Of a stretch of DNA of 19,245 nucleotides, positions 17,974-19,245 are shown one piece after another (positions within the stretch are counted from its first letter, which is position 1; every line of letters begins with the position of its first letter). The notes under the pieces were generated by a model. The model saw only the letters and a program-made list of their open reading frames with translations. It ran no database searches and was not told the origin of the DNA. The position numbers and the translations under genes are program-made. The DNA comes from Candidatus Saccharimonadales bacterium. Lineage in GTDB: Bacteria > Patescibacteriota > Saccharimonadia > Saccharimonadales > Saccharimonadaceae. The stretch covers positions 1 to 19,245 of the forward strand of contig JASLDG010000024.1 in the NCBI GenBank assembly GCA_030146045.1, given 5' to 3'.

Positions 17974-18180
17974 ATGTTACGGAACCAGATACGCATCAAA
18001 CGTGCCGAACACGAATTGACGCAAATACAGCTTGCACAAAAAGCGGGCGTCACACGACAAACGATTGCCTTCATCGAAAAAGGTGAATTCGCGCCATCAA
18101 TTGCCCTCGCGCTTCGTCTCGCAAACGCACTACAAACACCAGTTGCCGATCTATTCTGGCTCGAAGGAGAAACGAAATGA
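17974..18180 (+). CDS. XRE-family transcriptional regulator
   Basis: A 68-residue protein consisting of one Cro/C1-type helix-turn-helix: IRIKRAEHELTQIQLAQKAGVTRQTIAFIEKGEFAPSIALALRLANALQTPVADLFWLEGE. The recognition helix is about TRQTIAFIEKG (27-37). Small stand-alone XRE proteins of this YozG-like type end in DLFxLE and are usually followed by a membrane protein. Here the stop overlaps the next ATG by 4 bp (ATGA). No SD is present and a -10 box lies 6 nt upstream, pointing to leaderless translation and possible self-regulation at its own promoter. Confidence 0.92.
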   Translation: MLRNQIRIKRAEHELTQIQLAQKAGVTRQTIAFIEKGEFAPSIALALRLANALQTPVADLFWLEGETK

Positions 18181-18650
18181 AAAAATTATTTAACGCCCGT
18201 TCGCCATTTTGGCAACTGTTGATGTACGGGGTATTCTTTTATGCAGCGATTCTTATCACTAAACGACATACCGTAACGAATCCCGAATTACTCCAACTAA
18301 ATGTCTCGTTGACATTTATTGCTGCGCTCTCGCTTGTTGTCATCGGCTTCGTTTATTTTATGCAGATTATCCGCTATAACCGTAAACACCGTAAATACCC
18401 CATCCGATTTCTTGGCTTATTCCCACCGGAGCTCCAAGAAGAAGACGAAGGCATGCGTGCCTTTACAGCACAAGCCACTCGACGCGTCTACATGTTTCAT
18501 GCGACATTCCTTCCTCTTGCTGCGATACTTTACGCCTACTTACTTCCGCCGCCGCCATTTGTCGTTGCCGGACTCGCGTTTTTGGTACTCGGTCATTTCA
18601 TCCTCTACCTTATCACGATCTGGCCAGCACTCGGTGACGACGAAAGTTAA
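18177..18650 (+). CDS. Four-helix membrane protein paired with XRE regulator
   Basis: A 157-residue protein with four hydrophobic segments (about 11-29, 41-64, 108-126 and 129-149) and a charged cytoplasmic loop between the second and third (RYNRKHRKYPIRFLGLFPPELQEEDEG). It is not recognised beyond its layout, which matches the membrane proteins that accompany small XRE regulators in many Gram-positive and archaeal genomes. It is translationally coupled to the regulator. A sensing or signalling role for the pair is inferred from context. The C-terminus is short and acidic (GDDES). The convergent DUF305 gene ends 14 bp later; no terminator hairpin is visible between them. Confidence 0.82.
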   Translation: MKKLFNARSPFWQLLMYGVFFYAAILITKRHTVTNPELLQLNVSLTFIAALSLVVIGFVYFMQIIRYNRKHRKYPIRFLGLFPPELQEEDEGMRAFTAQATRRVYMFHATFLPLAAILYAYLLPPPPFVVAGLAFLVLGHFILYLITIWPALGDDES

Positions 18651-18664
18651 GAAAATACGTTTGA

Positions 18665-19012
18665 TCAATGCCCGCCGTGCCCATTAGGCGACGCCAGTGC
18701 ATATCCCCAAGCCTGCTGCCATTGTGTCATGGCGCGCATCTCACGTTCTTGGGCGGTAATGATTGCCGCCGACAAATCTTTAACCTCCTGATGCTTTGCT
18801 CGATCAGGCGAAAGTCGAGCCATATCTACTGCGGCTTGATGGTGACGTATCATAGACGCTGTAAACGCCTTATCGTATTCGTCACCTTTCAGATCCCTCA
18901 GCTCAGTCGTCATTTGATCCATAGTCGGCTTTTCAAACGTAGCCGCAGCTGAAACAAGAAGCCCGCCGATAAAAAAGCCGATCAAGCCGTAAAGTAATGA
19001 TTTCGTTTCCAT
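18665..19012 (-). CDS. DUF305 family protein
   Basis: About 115 residues: an N-terminal membrane helix (METKSLLYGLIGFFIGGLLVSAAA) acting as anchor or signal, then a ferritin-like helical DUF305 domain with the marker MIRHHQAAVDMARL and a second helix QEREMRAMTQWQ. The tail ends GHGGH. DUF305 proteins are exported, often near copper or silver resistance genes, and their histidines may bind metal; that function is inferred. ATG at 19012 was kept; a TTG at 19021 is 4 nt after AAGGAG and is an equally possible start. The DUF4396 gene lies just upstream on the same strand. Confidence 0.87.
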   Translation of the reverse strand: METKSLLYGLIGFFIGGLLVSAAATFEKPTMDQMTTELRDLKGDEYDKAFTASMIRHHQAAVDMARLSPDRAKHQEVKDLSAAIITAQEREMRAMTQWQQAWGYALASPNGHGGH

Positions 19013-19029
19013 AATAAACAATATTCTCC

Positions 19030-19245
19030 TTAATGTGTGTGACCATGGTGATATTTCATCACAAGGGCATGACCTTTACCTTTTGTCAGTAGATAGCGAT
19101 TCACAGGGTACGCGGCAAAATAGGCAACAGTAAGCGCAATCGGCATGCTTATCCAAAAAAGTGGATCCACAAGCCCCGCCGCCATCGCACCAGGTATCAC
19201 AAGCATGACAAGATTATCGACAATTTCCATAGTCGCGATTGAAAG
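19030..19245 (-). CDS. DUF4396 domain protein, N-terminus beyond window
   Basis: Only the C-terminal 71 residues are present; the frame stays open to the window edge, so the ATG at 19230 is internal. It shows SIATMEIVDNLVMLVIPGAM, GLVDPLFWISM, then a membrane helix with AAYPVNRYLLTKGKGHA, the conserved end of DUF4396 membrane proteins. The tail KYHHGHTH is His-rich and could bind metal. DUF4396 and DUF305 genes are often neighbours of metal-handling genes, and here they are adjacent, likely co-transcribed. The role is not established. Confidence 0.85.
   Translation of the reverse strand, partial: LSIATMEIVDNLVMLVIPGAMAAGLVDPLFWISMPIALTVAYFAAYPVNRYLLTKGKGHALVMKYHHGHTH

Overview
The window looks like chromosomal DNA of a Patescibacteria/CPR bacterium, most likely Candidatus Saccharibacteria (TM7) or a close relative. 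This is an inference from gene content and style, not a database match. The gene-dense, tightly overlapping layout, the LemA/HtpX and LemA/TPM modules, the many small membrane proteins and the near absence of biosynthetic genes all point that way. TGA is a normal stop (for example the ABC ATPase at 1714 and the XRE regulator at 18180), so this is not one of the UGA-recoding CPR lineages. No CRISPR array, insertion sequence, integrase or phage gene was seen.

Layout. 1-217: no gene, but a rho-independent terminator (73-99) and the upstream region of a small RRM RNA-binding protein (218-550, +) that ends in its own UUCG-loop terminator. 5623-590 (-): a compact run of seven genes with overlaps or gaps of at most 9 bp: DUF1653 protein, two tandem Ham1/ITPA-type nucleotide pyrophosphatase paralogues, an ABC exporter, an ABC-2 ATPase plus permease, and a PGPGW membrane protein. 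5690-6628 (+): a proB gene (glutamate 5-kinase, no PUA domain) preceded by a candidate proline-codon leader peptide and two mutually exclusive hairpins, i.e. a possible attenuator. 11350-6623 (-): lemA, htpX, a membrane protein with a very basic N-terminus, then ligA, whose zinc-finger cysteines are all missing. 11526-11613 (-): tRNA-Leu(TAA), sharing a perfectly palindromic -10 region with a divergent RBBP9/YdeN-type hydrolase gene (11638-12225, +). 12250-12323 (-): tRNA-Cys(GCA). 15443-12356 (-): a membrane-anchored foldase-like protein and a 709-residue secreted protein. 15539-15719 (+): a broken copy of the 5' half of a tRNA-Phe followed by the intact tRNA-Phe(GAA), then a 48-bp perfect palindrome acting as terminator between converging units. 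17269-15766 (-): a second lemA and a TPM-domain protein. 17413-17958 (+): a small multidrug-export-like membrane protein. 17974-18650 (+): an XRE regulator and a membrane protein overlapping by 4 bp, probably transcribed leaderless. 19245-18665 (-): a DUF4396 protein cut by the window edge and a DUF305 protein.

Themes. All three intact tRNAs encode their CCA end. Several genes here probably start from leaderless mRNAs (-10 box 7-8 nt before ATG). Envelope maintenance (LemA, HtpX, TPM, foldase, ABC exporters) dominates the protein content. The most interesting regulatory spots are the proB leader, the shared palindromic promoter at 11618-11635, and the tRNA-Phe fragment with its own good promoter.
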